The notes under the pieces were generated by a model. The model was not told where the DNA came from. It made no database searches and saw only the letters and a program-made list of their open reading frames with translations. DNA of 64,000 nucleotides from Capitulum mitella (lineage: Eukaryota > Arthropoda > Thecostraca > Pollicipedomorpha > Pollicipedidae), in the NCBI GenBank assembly GCA_030062745.1, contig CP099854.1, positions 13,836,153 through 13,900,152 of the forward strand, given 5' to 3'. Position numbers and translations under genes: made by a program. The stretch's first letter is position 1. Each line of letters starts with the position of its first letter. Shown one piece after another: positions 37,180 through 49,462 of the stretch.

Positions 37180-38130
37180 ATGAAAGTTCTCGGCAAAAGC
37201 GGCCCCTATCGGGACAAGCGGTCGACCGCTGCGGCCAGACGGGGACGGATCAGTACCACCGACTCTAAGCCTGCATTGTAGGAAGCGCGGTTACATAACA
37301 GAAAACAACGTCAGCCGCCGGTGTCGAGTCCACCGACGCTGCTGATCTGCGCTGGCCGCAGGATCGCTTCAGCCGGAGAGGCCCGCATCGGCTTCGGCCA
37401 GCCGGTCACGCCACTTCACTCGCCGATTAAATGGAAAACAGATGTCGCGGGGCCGTTCATGGTTTCCTGGCGGTGCGGGCGACCGGTGGCCGTAACGATG
37501 TGTCGCGCCGCGCGCAGCCGACCTGCGCAGCCAGCTGCCGACCGCGGTTAATTACCGTCCGATCCTGCGGTCCGGTGATGGCCGGCACAGCCGCCGCAGA
37601 GCGTCGCGGCGGGTACACCGCGACAGGGGCGCGCTCAGGCACGGCACGGGGAGGTCACGAGACGCGGCCGGCGATTCTCGGCAAAACGTCCTTCGCGCTG
37701 AGGTCCGTTGCTGTTGTGGTTGCGCGACTTTTTTCTCGATGCGGCGCGCGTGCGATATGCCTGGGTGCCCCTCTGCGCGGCCGGGCGATCGGCGTCAGCT
37801 GTACCGCGGTAATCGGGCACGATCGGCACCCTTTGATCTCGACCGACTGTGGATTTTCACCGCCGCCACAATGGAGGCTGTTTTGGTTTGGCGGTGGCGA
37901 ATGGAGCTGTGCGATCCGACAGGCAGCGGCAACCGACGGAGACCGAGACATTCAGCTCTTCCGCTTCGCCGAGCTCCGGAAACGAACGCACGTTCTTGGA
38001 GCGCTAACTGGAAAATGAGCTGGCTCTGACGCAGACCTGGTGCCGCGTTCAACAGAACTGGAATCCCGTCTGTAGAAATCAATGCACCGGCGCAGCCAAA
38101 GGAGGGAGGGGGGGGGGCCCGGGCCCGGCT
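37180..38130. promoter_or_regulatory. CpG-rich block, possible promoter or first exon
   Basis: Nearly 1 kb of CpG-dense sequence, with a 195-codon plus frame (37431-38018) and overlapping minus frames. All are Arg/Ala/Gly-rich and none has a domain. Open frames on both strands are expected in such composition, so no gene is called. It ends in a poly-G tract at about 38108. Confidence 0.3.
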
Positions 38131-38800
38131 CAAGGCCCGCATTTTTGTGAAAACCATTGCATATCGTCCTCCCAGCGGCGGTTTCCGTATGATTTCAGGT
38201 CACACGGAGCTTTTGGCCACCCCCTCCCCTGAAGAAAATCTCAGTTGCGCCCATGAATCGAGGGATCCTGCGCCATTCCGAGCTGAAGACGCAGATAAAC
38301 GGATGGATGATTTTGATGCATTCTGCCTCACATTAGAATGTTTAGACGAAACCTGATGTTGTTACAAGTAATACTGTCCATGAAGAATGTGTCGGTATGT
38401 TTATCGTTCGTCTGCAGGTTGCCAATGCCGCATTTAACCAGTACGTTGTCGTACCAACTGGTGCCACTGCTCTGAAAACGATTTTGCGATGGGAGATAGA
38501 ATGCACAAGGTCCAGAATTAATTATTGCACGTGAGCCGCACATTTTTCTTACAACTGATCGTGATCCGCTGGCTGCGAGAAACTGGGATCAGTAGATGTG
38601 ATGTATTGTCAAATGTTGTTATGACATTGTCAACAGCTGCCACAGGTTACGTAACACTTTCTGTCCTTATTTTACATTGTTTCATGTTTTCCCAACCATC
38701 TTTTGCAACATCGTATTTTCACTGATTGCACCATTAGGTCGCCGCGTGGGCCACATGACCGGCGCCATCTACTGCATTTCTCTTCAATTTGGGGACTATT
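38131..38800. other. Region without recognisable gene
   Basis: Short frames only; nothing recognised. Confidence 0.4.
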
Positions 38801-38804
38801 TTAA

Positions 38805-39284
38805 CCCTTGTCGGACGAGAGGAGTGACTGTCACCCCCGTCATGAGGTTTTTCGTAGACTGCCTGGCGAATGGTCCACGTTAAGAACCAAATATGCTGAC
38901 CTTACATCCTTTCCGCAGATTAAAAATGCTGCCAGGTTATGTCCGGTTACCGAGTTATGAGGTCATTCTCGAGGCCCTGCAAGTCGATTTTCTAGACCTG
39001 GGCTGCGCTTTGAGTTCTTCCCAAGGAATTTGACGGCATGTGAGGTCAGTTTTTGATGCAGATTTGTTTCAACGTACGCTTGACAACACATCGGACTTCA
39101 AAAAGCCAGTGATACTTCCAAGGTCAAATGGGTTAACTGGTTTCATACAACCTCAAGTGCGCTTGAATTGGTTGTAAGGTAATTTTTGGCCAATAAGAAG
39201 CGAAATAAGGGAGGGAGGACGGAGCGGCGACAGTCGCCCCCGTCTGTCGGCCGTGTCGGTGAAAATCTTTACACTCGGCAAAGA
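38805..39284 (+). mobile_element. Candidate TTAA element, family 5 (short)
   Basis: An exact TTAA (38801-38804) precedes CCCTTGTCGGACG. At the right, a near-inverse TCTTTGCCGAGTG (minus) abuts TTTAA at 39285-39289. Palindromes with a GACTGTC or GACAGTC core between G- and C-rich arms lie inside both ends (about 38820-38840 and 39222-39245). At the right end the tip motif recurs 28 bases deeper, as in the other families. About 480 bases, no frame. The tips match imperfectly, so this is a candidate only. Confidence 0.4.
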
Positions 39285-39289
39285 TTTAA

Positions 39290-41239
39290 GTGTTGTCTGG
39301 CACGTTTTTCCCCTGACACATTTTGCAACTTAAACGGATTGCTATTAATCTACTGGACTGTTTTGCGCCAAAGGAATTGTAGGCTTGGACGCCTCAGTGC
39401 CCATCATAAGCTGTTCACTGCCATCACCGAGCGAAAATACCGTCGAAAAAAGTGTAATGGCTGACACAACCGCGTCCGGCAAAATCACCATACCTGGTGG
39501 CATGTTTTCACGGGCAAGGTGTGAGCCGCGAAGCTCCTACCCCCGTCCGATGTGAGAAAATCAGCTTTGCTGCAGCTATCACGGGCATCAAGAAATGCAC
39601 AAAAGAAGGCGGAATGCGTCTGTTTTTCATTTAGTCAGGGTTCTTCATGGGAGACGCGAAAAGAATATAGAATATCGTGATACATCCTGAAAAGCAAAAA
39701 CTTTTGTAGTGCGAAGCATACCAAACTGTGGCAGAGAAGTTCTTCATAAGTTCATCAAACCTTTAAAAAGCAGGTCTGATCAGCTTTCGGAATTTGGCGA
39801 ACTGGTGGTACAATTGATTACCCACAGGGTGTACAGTCCTATCCAATCTTGCATGGGACATACAGTATACAACATGAAATGTATCCGGTTCCTGTCGACG
39901 TCCATGAACTAAAACTCACCAGGCACTACCAACACTTGACGGCGTCATTTCTTCTAACGCCACGTGATTTGTTACCGAGGAGTTGGAAAGGCGACAAACT
40001 TCGTCATCTATGGCTGTTATAATGTGGTTGGTATGAAACATGGCTTTAGGAATTCAAAGCACCGTTTCAGTCTCCAAAAGCACCGCTCTAGCTTCCTCAA
40101 ACAGCATGAAACTCGCACGGTAGTGCAAAATAGTTCGTCTTTTCTTTGTGGCACATCTCTTTAAAGCTTTAATCGCCCGCAGTTTTGCCATCTTCTAACA
40201 AACCAAAATAAGCCAACTGAAACAAGCTCACTGCCTCACATCTAGGTGTTTCGATTACATCATCACAGCTCCTACAATAGCCTGAATGTATCCATCGTTT
40301 TGTGTTTAGGTTCACAGCCGCTTGGGTTCATGAGTCGAAACTAAAGACCGGTTCAGATATGCGCCAGTCAAATGTTTCCTTGACAGTGATTATTCCAGAT
40401 TACCCCATGTGCTGTGCAGTTGTGTTCTTAACGCCCATCATTTCTGCTTTTGATCGTGCCGTTTCAGTTTTGCCGCGCTGATTGCTCGGCTGTAAAACGT
40501 TCATATGTACCCGCTTAACGGACGCGTTATCCCAGAATATTTATGAGCATGAAAGAACTTACAATTAAAGCCCTGTGGATGCAGATACAAAACTCACAAC
40601 TGAGCTGTTATCTGGCGAAAACTTCGTGATTCGGTGGCCGTGATTACAAAGTGATAACACTAAAAAAGCACTCAGGCCTAGCCGGCCACTCAGTTTGATT
40701 TGTTTTTGCTGATTGAAAAAGTCCTTTGTACATCGAGTGCGTGACGATAATGTTTGGCAGCGTCCGTGACTTCGCATCTGTCGCGTGCTGTTGGCAGCTA
40801 CCAAACGTCACGCATACAATGTCCATTTACAAAACACATCCTATGATGGCATAGCCGATGCGCGCAAAACGTTTTTTTTTCTACACAGCTGTCATCGCAA
40901 TTGAATTAGAGGTGCTTGAGTTCAGGTGCCAAAATAAAACATTTCAAGCTTTGTTTTTCTGGATGCATGTCCGCCGAATGTGCGCTTGGGCGGGCTTGGG
41001 CTTGGCTGTGCGCCAAAGGCGTACTCTGCCGTCTTTCGGATGGTCAGATTTACGATAAACATGTTCTCTGTCAAAAATGGAGGAACGGTGTGTCCGATAA
41101 GCAACAAACGGTTATTTCCGAGAAATCCATAATCCACCCCCCCCCCTTTCAGGTTTGCCCGTTGTAACGTCTCATTTGAGCACGGCACCAAGGCTGGCAA
41201 AATCAAGCCACCTGAAGCGCTAGATCAATCAACTTTCAA
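39290..41239. other. Region without recognisable gene
   Basis: No domain or repeat recognised. Confidence 0.45.
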
Positions 41240-42111
41240 TTAATCCGCCCACGACGGGAGGGGGCAGTTGACCGCCCCCTGAGGTTTTTCCGAGATTTCG
41301 AGAAAACAAACAAATGTAGCGCCACGAAATTTTGTGTACCTTTTGCTTGATCGTTTTTACACCTTGAATCCAATTTTGACCTCAGGTCAAGTAAGGTGTC
41401 TGACCTAGGTCAGGTCAAGTGGACCTATGTCCAAAAAAGTTCAGCGCCCCGCAACTTTTTCGCAAAACATGACATCACAATAAAACTTTCCAGGGTTAGA
41501 GATTTTGAGAAATGCAACAAATCTGCTATCTCAGATTTTTCGGGAATGTCCAAGTCATTGACCTAAGGTCAAACACGTTTTCAACATAAATCGTCGTTTT
41601 TTTCAAAAATCGACGGAATTTTTTACAACAGTCTGAGTGTGGGAAGATTCACATATCCAGTTTCCGTCAATGGGAAAAGTTTCAATGACCTCCGACCACT
41701 GACCTGAGGTCAGGTCACGAATGAGTCAAAACGCACTGCCATCAAAATAGGCGATGAATGACTCAGATCGGGTTGAAACTGACAGAACTGGCCTGCACAG
41801 TTGAGACTAATACCAAGAAGTTCTAAAAGCTTCAAAAAATTCCATATTTTGTGAACAAACAGACTTCCGCAAATAAAGCTCCGCCAATGATGTAGATTGA
41901 TAACTAAAGAGTTTTTCCAAAATTTAAACATGAGAAATCCCAGGAACCACTGGGATCAGGAAACAGTACTTGAAATGGCATATTTCGCGAAAATAAAAGA
42001 TCGTCAAAATTAGTTCCCGTTGATTTCATACCGCACTCGTCGGCGATGCCCGCCTTACCGCGTTGCGAAAATCACCGTGTCTTTAAACCAACGTTTCTGG
42101 GTACATATTAA

Positions 42112-43316
42112 CCCTATTCCCGGCAGGGGGCGGAATCCGCCCCCCCTCGGGTTTTTTGCTTGCCAATTCCAGGCTTTTTAATGCAGCTTCACGAAACTTG
42201 GTGAATTTTCCTAGCTATTCCTTCTACGCGCCGTGACAAAATTTCGAAATTTTATTTTGCTCAGGGGCGGAGCCAGGCAACGTTTTTGGGAGGCACCTCA
42301 TGTCATTTTTGGCCATGTTGAGGGTAAAAGAAAAATGTCTGCCAAAAACAGAGTTTTTAAGATAGAACTTAAAACTTTATATGAATGTATAGCTAAATAG
42401 TTGGGCAATGTGCATATGTAATTTTGTTTATCTGAAGTCACTTTACAAAGTCAGGTCAAGGTCAAAAGTCAAAATTTGTTTTTTCGCAATAATTTCGGCG
42501 CCGTTTTTTCAAATACCAAACCCGGAATATGCATGACGTCGAAATGTGTCCTCTACTTGTGTAGCAAGTTTCAGCTTGATATCAGGTCGGGTCACGGAGC
42601 TATGACCCAAAATGTCAGTGCGCGTACCCTATATCGCAAAAGCCAAAAAATGATTTTTTTGGAATAGAGTGAATTCAATCGATTAAAAACGTTTACAGAT
42701 AATATTGAATGCACACGACATCATTCCAGGTGACCCCAAGGTCACTGGAGGTCATTTAAGGTCAAAGGTCACAAGTTGATCTGAGAAACGTGTGACCATG
42801 ACAGTTTCCCCTTTTTTTATGTCCCTGGCACCGCCTATGCTAACATTATACAAACATTGTAATGCGATTTGTACTTCTTTAGCATAGCATGACTAGCAGA
42901 AGCTAAAGAAGTGTTTTGGCCTCTTTTGGTCATTCCGTTATTGGAAAACTAATCCCCCTATTTTTGAAACCCTGTGAACGCCCATGAATTTTCTCAAAAT
43001 TTCAAATTTGCATACTCATGGTAAAAGCCCTATCCATAATCTCTCGATTCACGCCAGTTTCATCGAAATCGGTCCATAAACGAAGGAGTTATAAGAAGTC
43101 AAAAAGTACCCCCATTTTGACATTTTTGCCCCCCTTTATCCACAAATTTCAAAATTTTGAAAATTTCATTTTTATCAAAATGTAATTCACGTCACGGCAA
43201 ATCGATTGCCGTTTGTTGCGATGAAATCGGATAAGTAGTTCTCGAGATCTCAGGGGGGCCGAATCCGCCGCCCCTGCCGGGAATCGGCCATACCGTCTAG
43301 CCCTCCGGGAATAGGG
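42112..43316 (+). mobile_element. TTAA element family 1, full length, nested in family 2
   Basis: Perfect TTAA copies (42108-42111, 43317-43320) and perfect tips CCCTATTCCCGG. 1,205 bases. It sits in the 'atattaaa' of the family-2 element, at the position where the copy at 45252 reads 'tttaatata' on the other strand. It aligns closely with the copy at 14991 over the whole length. DR1 at 42759-42771. Confidence 0.93.
42759..42771 (+). promoter_or_regulatory. DR1 nuclear-receptor-type site inside family-1 element
   Basis: AGGTCAAAGGTCA, identical to the site in the copy at 14991. Confidence 0.55.
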
Positions 43317-43647
43317 TTAAATAAATCAGGGAAATTAGGCGAGTATCGACATCTGCGGGCTTTTACCTGTCCGCTGGTGCCTTTATCTGACCTTTATTAG
43401 TCACAGCCCTTGAGATTTAGGCCATATCTAGGTCTAATGCAGTCGGCTATGAGAAAACATATATAGGGCGTAAATGGCTTACATAGTATCCAAAACTAAA
43501 AGTGAGAACAGTTTCGAGCTCTACTCGTCACGAGCTTTCCACCGGCCTGCTTACTTTTATCGTGCGACCAACCGTTTGTGAGTTAGAGGGGACGGTCAAC
43601 CACCCCCCAGTCGAGCGTGCATGGCGCCGACCCACAGTCGGCGCGGG

Positions 43648-44517
43648 TAAACAAGCAGTGGAGCCATCGCGCCGGCATGTTTTGCCATAATGGCGTTGCT
43701 ATTTTTTCACTTTCCTCTGGATTCAGGAGACGCAGAGCTTCGATTAAAAGACGGCCGTCACCTTGCTCTCCGTGCTGTATTTGAGACAGCACCGTTGTCC
43801 GGGTCGTGTAACACTGATATACGATTGCACGACGAAAATGGTCCTCCTTGCATCCGTCGGGCGCTCAAGCATTGCCATAAGAAAGGAGTGTGACGTCAGC
43901 GGTAGGGAACGCCCTTATTGACCGGTCATGCGGCCACGAATATCAGGGTTTAAAGCAACAAAAACAAAGGGATGATTGTCCAGAGCCACCTTAGCTGCGA
44001 CGCCGGTTTGCAGCCCCGAGTGATGGCGCACATGGACCCAAATCATTCACGCAGTCAGCTAGTGCTTCGTTCAGAGGACTTCTCAGCACGGACGTCGTGT
44101 CGATAAATAACTGAACAAATGCACCGATACCACGGAAGTGGCTTGCAAACACCCCAAATTAGTAAGATCAGTAACATCTGTACGCTCCCATTCATTTTCA
44201 TGCTTGGCCTCACCTAACCATTTTGAGATTTCACTCTTGACTTAAAGACGTCGTCAATAAATGAGTATAATGATGCAAGAGTGTAATGAGCATACTGAAA
44301 CATTACGGTGAACGTTTGGATGTGTCGAATGACGGGTTATCGACTGGCGTTTCAGTCGTGTAAATCAAACCAGCGATTTTTGCGTTCAGTCACTGGAAGG
44401 CGAAGAAAAATAATGAAAATGTCAAATGGGTGTTTGTAATTGAGTGGAAATCTGCGTAGTTTGTGTAGGTATATTGTATACCTGCCTGTAAACATAAATG
44501 AGAGGACGAATGAGCTG
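43648..44517. other. Region without recognisable gene
   Basis: Short frames only. Confidence 0.45.
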
Positions 44518-44570
<53 letters not shown>

Positions 44571-44586
44571 ATATACATATATATAC
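44518..44586. repeat. Compound microsatellite (CA)n(TA)n(TG)n(TA)n
   Basis: CA repeats pass into TA, then TG, then TA-rich sequence. The CA and TG arms are complementary, so the array can fold back on itself. The Tyr/Ile/His-rich frames here are artefacts of the repeat. Confidence 0.97.
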
Positions 44587-45247
44587 GCACGTATATATTT
44601 CTTATTTCAGCGGAGTACATTGGGAACAAGCTTAGGAAACAACATCAAATAAAATCATTGTAATGTAATATACATAACATATTACAATAATATCATGAAA
44701 TAATAATCCTTCATTCACATTCCCCGTTTAGCCACTTTACGCAGCACAGGTGAGGGGGAACTCAGCCCCCAGTCACTTCCACGCCTGACGTGCTAGAGCA
44801 ACGAAACAAAAGATATAAAATAAATAAATGAATACATGATGCAAACAGAAAGGAGCACCAAAAACTGAGTGCGTGGTTATGTCTATTGGCCACATAATGG
44901 AAAGATTACATGAAGTTAAACTTTCTTAAGTCTTATGGCTAATTCACAGCTGACCTCAAAGGGGGTTATGTCAGTGGATTCTGGTTCCCGTCGGATCTTA
45001 TGGGACGTAACCAATATGGAGCTTTTAAGGTGCCCAGAGCGACTTCTAATGATGATTAGGAATTAAAACTGCTGTTACCATGTGATTTAGTACCTTTTCT
45101 TACTTCATGCTCCCTTCGAGGTCTGCAAAAAATAAAATGTCCAGTGACGTTAGCTGATGATTTTCATCTGTGACGGACTTGACCTGAGCGAGGAACCGAA
45201 ATTGGAGGTCATTGAAACCACGGATGACATCCATGCATGAGGCCGAG
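44587..45247. other. Region without recognisable gene
   Basis: AT-rich; nothing recognised. Confidence 0.45.
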
Positions 45248-45251
45248 TAAA

Positions 45252-46464
45252 ACCGCACCCGACCAGCGGTCGGTGCCGATCACGCTCGACTGGAAGGAGG
45301 GGGCGGCTGACCGCACCTCTCTAACTCACGAACGGCTGGTCACACGATCAAAATAAGCACACCGTTGGAAACCTCATGACAAGTAGAGCTCGAAACCGGT
45401 CCCATTTTTAGTTTCGGATAATATGTAAACCATTTACGCCCTATATATGTTTTATCACAGCCGACTGCACGAAACCGAGAAGCGTCCTGGATCTTAAGAT
45501 CATCAGGTGATTAGGAAGTCTAGGTAAATGCACCAACGAACAGGTAAGATGCCGCAGACGCCGATACACGCCCAATTTCTCTGATTTGTTTAATATACGC
45601 GCCGAAACGTTGAGTAATACACGGCGATTTTCACGCCGACTGCCGGCGTGTGCCGTGACAGAGAGCGATATGAAATTAACGGGGATTAATTTTAGCTTTT
45701 CTTTCTTTTAGCGACGTACGCCTTTCCATGTAATACTTCTTTATCCTAGTGATTCTTGTGGTGGTTTCTCATGCTCAAATTATGGAAGATATCAGTAGTT
45801 ATCAGTCTGTAGAATTGGCGCAGCTTTATTCGCCAGAGTCCGTTTATTTCCAAAATACGCATTTTTTTAGCTTTTGAAGCTTCTTGGTGTTACCCGCAAC
45901 TGTGCGAACCAGTCTGGCCATTTTGAACTCGTTCTGAGTAATTCATCACCGATTTTGACGGTCGTGCATTTTGGCTCATAACAGTTATTCGCGACCTGAC
46001 CTCAGGACCATGGCCTTAAGTCACTGATACCTTGTTCATTGACGGCAAACTGATGTCTGCATCACCCCAGATTAAAAATATGATAAAAATTCCGTCAAAT
46101 TAAAAAAAAAAACGAAGACATTTCTTGAAAATGTGGTTGATCCTAAGTTAGTTGACCCGAAAAATTCCGAAAAATCTGAGATAGCGGATTTCCTGCATTC
46201 ATTAAGATCCCTAATCTTGGAAAGTTTTGTTGTGATATCACGTTAATTGAAAAAGCTGTAGAGCGCCAAACTTTTTTGGACATAGGTCTCCTTGACCTGA
46301 CCTAAGTCGGACACCTGACTTGACCTGAGGTCAGGCTTTGGCACAAGGTGTAAAAACGATCAAGGAAAACTCACACAAAGTTTCGTGGCGCTGCTTTTGT
46401 TCGCTCTCTCGCCATCTTGGAAAACCTCAGGTTGGGCGGCAACCTCTCCCCAGTCGGGGGAAGG
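45252..46464 (-). mobile_element. TTAA element family 2, full length, inverted
   Basis: Lies between TAAA (45248-45251) and TTAA (46465-46468). Long end on the left: tip ACCGCACCCGACC, then CGACTGG again 27 bases deeper, then the G-run/C-run palindrome (GGGGGCGGCTGACCGC). Short end on the right. The 1,213-base length and the whole body match the copy at 52378, including 'actcacgaacgg.tggtc' and TTTTTTGGACATAGGTC. No transposase frame. Confidence 0.88.
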
Positions 46465-46468
46465 TTAA

Positions 46469-46859
46469 GCGGCGTGAAACACAGAACATGTTTGATACAT
46501 ATACATATACGACCGTAGGCATGAAATGATTTCTTATATGATGCCAGTAAAATGGCCCGTGGCAAACCCTCGAGGAACAGACCTGCAAAAATGCTGACGC
46601 CGATTTTTTGGGTAGCGCGTACAAATGTTTCAAGCACATTTATGCAAACTTTCAAAGGGATCGGAACAGTTTTTATTGAGAAACTAGAGAAGATTTCCGG
46701 GTTCTTGCGAAGGTTCCCAACACCTGAGTACGTCCAGAAATAATTTCGAAAATGCCAGTCCTGGAGTTGCACCAGCCTCCCCACGTACAGACCAGGCATA
46801 AACTATGTCAAAACATCGGCCAAAGGAAACTTATTTACACCATTTGTCACTAGCTTCGG
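46469..46859. other. Region without recognisable gene
   Basis: A 142-codon minus frame (46799-46371) runs into the end of the family-2 element and shows no recognisable domain. Confidence 0.4.
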
Positions 46860-47560
46860 TTGCTCGGTGTGACTGATAACCGGGGCTTAAGGGCGCACCC
46901 GCAGCGAGGTCCCGTGACGCTCAGTTTGTTTGGCGTGGTCCGGCACGCATGCCACCTTGCGTTTTGCTCGACGTTTTCGCGGTCAACAGGCGCGAGATTC
47001 ACGTTCGTCTCCGGACCGCTCTCGCGGAAACGGCCTCTTCCGCTTGCGGGCCGCCGGCCGTCCGGGCGGCCTGCCGCGTCCCAGCGACAACTCCGGCGCC
47101 ACGAAGACAATCACGGCGATACCCAGACAAACGTGGTGCTGAGCGAGCGCGTCGCTGGCCCCGCCCCGCTGCCACCTTGGCGCGACCGCTACAAAGGTCG
47201 CGTGGCGCCAGCCGGCCGCGCGCGTTTGTCTCCGCAGAAATGCAGACGGAATGGCACAAAACCCACCGCACGGCGTGTCCGCGCCTGCCCCCCCCCCCTC
47301 CGGCGGGTCCCCCGTGTCGGAATAACGCGTCCTGTGGCGGCGGCGAAAGGGAAATCATCACCCACGGTTAATTGCCCCTCAAAGGGGGCAGGTATCCGAG
47401 GTATGAGGCGCCCGGCGCCCTTTGAAGGAGCCGCTAATAAACCGGCAGATGGGCCGGCAGAGACCGCACACGTGCGCCAGGGCTCCGTGCAGGAGAAACA
47501 ACGCGAAATTTTGTATCAGAATGTTGCGCGCAGGACTGCTACCCGCGGCAGCTAGGCCTG
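46860..47560. promoter_or_regulatory. CpG-rich block, possible promoter or first exon
   Basis: Strongly CpG-rich, with overlapping frames on both strands, the longest 231 codons on plus (46860-47555), all Arg/Pro/Ala-rich and without a domain. It lies about 4.2 kb upstream of the first visible Wnt exon on the same strand, so it is a reasonable candidate for that gene's promoter or first exon. That is inference: I could not find a signal peptide followed by a phase-0 donor in it. Confidence 0.3.
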
Positions 47561-49417
47561 CTACCACAGTATTTTTCACTGAATAGTAAACGTTTGCTTC
47601 TGTTGCAGGAAGGCCTTCACCCGAGTGGAGCTTTTCCGGAACTCGAGGTGCCCTGACCTTGGAATGCTGTTCGCTGATTGGCTGCCGTTTCTTTCGCTGT
47701 TGACCCCGGTCATGGCGCCTCCCGCTTCAGTTTTCGTTCGGGGCTGGTGCGAGGTGGTGGGCTCGTGACAGTGCGGCAGCTGCTGCATTATTTATTCTTA
47801 TTTATTTGTATTTATTTCAAACTGTTTGCTTACTCGCTCAAGAGTGTTTGAAATGGAGGGCCCATTGTCATCGCGCATTTCATTGGCTTTTGTTGTGACG
47901 ACCTGGAGCTGTTGCATTGTGCAGGCACTTCCATGGTAAGGCAACAGCCATCAGAGAAAAAGAGAGGCATACTGGTGTATTTTCATTATTTTCAAAACCG
48001 CATGGCTTTTCCCAGATGGTGGCCGTTGGTTTGGTCAGAACATGAGAGGGTTTGAAAACTGTTGGAGAGGGCTGCGATGTGACGGGACTATAGCATTCGG
48101 AAGGATCGCTTAATATGCGTGCATTGTGTCTGGAAAATGAAATCTACTTGACAAGTTAGTGATATCTTGGTATCTGGAAGCGTTCCCATGGTGATGTTCT
48201 CGTGTCCTTAAAGCGACCTTTCGTTTTCTTATCTCATCTGTGGTGGGTAAACACGATCACAGATTACACAACTGGTTCATCTGCCAGTTATGAGTCATTT
48301 TATAAATTAGTCTAAATAAATTGGGTAGAATGTAACTCTGGTATAAAGAGGATGGAGACGCTTGCCCCATCTTTATATTAAAGGGGATTGCTGATGACAT
48401 AAGGTGGCAAACTTTTCTCACACTTGCAATTTTTATTTTTGTGTCGTTGGAATTAGTGAAATCAAGTAGCCAAATTCTGACGACATTTCAGCAGCTGAGA
48501 CTAGGTTTGTTTACACCAGGGACCTAAATCTCCTCTCCGTTCCCCACTCCGGCTGGAAACTGGTGTCAGGCCCTCACCGAAAGGATCGGCAATTTTCCTT
48601 TGGGGTCGCACTCAGAGACAATGGCAGCTGGCTACTTTAAGGTGTTCTCGCTGTTTGTGTGATCGAGTGTGATGATGGCGCGCACTTGGCACGAGCTGTT
48701 CCCGCTGTAGACTGTGTGGTCTGTGTGGTCCGTGTGGTCTCGTTTAGTGCGCCGCACCCATCACTTACAGTTTTTGTGGTTTTCGGGTGGCCTCTTTCAT
48801 TAACCCTCCGGGCTGTCGCGGGTGGCCGAAGCCCCAGGCGATGGCGAGTTAACTCATCAGCTTGTTTGTGTTGTCGGCACAAAATGGTACAGTTACTGTT
48901 CTTTCCTGTTCGTTACTGGTATAACATTAAGCAACCCCATTTTCTTGATCACTTGTATACTTTCTACTATCTTCCAGACTTGTTTGATCAGAAGAAAGTG
49001 ATCTCCCAGATATGCGTTAGTTTTGCCGTGAAATCCAGGACCGTAGTATTCCAGACCTCCCTAATACAGGATATTTCACACAAATGAACGGATGGAGACC
49101 CGGCCAGGTACTGTCCTGGCACGTAGGACAGGAAAAACAGCTGCCTGAAAGCCCTATCCGCCGGTGTCTGTTATAGATTCTTGGCTGGTGGCAATGCCCA
49201 TCTTGTACGTTACGTGCCAAGGCCATTTTTTCCAGCCTGAACCGAATCTTGGGAAATTAAATGTGTTTTCGCCATCCTGCTCATGTACTGTTACCCAGGC
49301 ATGCACTTTGAACAGAAAATTATTCCTGAAGCGCACTTAAAACGCGTGCTTTGCGCGCTCTTAACGACTGAGATTTTACACATGACGGTCGCTCGGGAAA
49401 GTTCAGGTCAAGACGTT
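47561..49417. other. Region without recognisable gene
   Basis: A good splice-acceptor-like TTCTGTTGCAGG (about 47597-47608) precedes a 50-codon open stretch, but I could not link it to any domain or downstream donor. The rest is featureless. Confidence 0.35.
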
Positions 49418-49462
49418 TGTCAGTCAGTCAGTCAGTCAGTCAGTCAGTCAGCCAGTCAGTCC
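49418..49462. repeat. (CAGT)n microsatellite
   Basis: About ten CAGT units with one GCCAGT interruption. The Ser/Val/Gln repeats in the frames come from it. Confidence 0.97.

Larger units (their letters stand above)
41244..43647 (+). mobile_element. TTAA element family 2, interrupted by a family-1 element
   Basis: Starts after TTAA (41240-41243) with TCCGCCCACGACGGGAGGGGG (short end, somewhat decayed) and ends with AGTCGGCGCGGG before TAAA (43648). The family-1 element at 42112-43316 plus its TTAA copy splits it. Without them it is about 1,195 bases, matching the copies at 45252 and 52378. The body has the family-2 landmark 'ttttttggacataggtcc' (minus) and paired TGACCT/AGGTCA words. Near the right tip the long end repeats the CGACT motif 27 bases inward. 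No transposase frame. Confidence 0.85.

Noticed and set aside
37431..38018. 195-codon frame in the CpG-rich block
   Set aside because: Same reason: several overlapping frames on both strands with compositional amino acids.
44390..44652. Tyr/Ile/His-repeat frames on both strands
   Set aside because: Translation of the CA/TA/TG microsatellite.
46860..47555. 231-codon Arg/Pro-rich frame
   Set aside because: CpG-rich composition keeps frames open on both strands; no domain or conserved motif.
48793..48851. TTAACCCTCCGGG...GAGTTAA segment as a miniature TTAA element
   Set aside because: Only about 55 bases, with no inverted tip match at the other side and no inner repeat.
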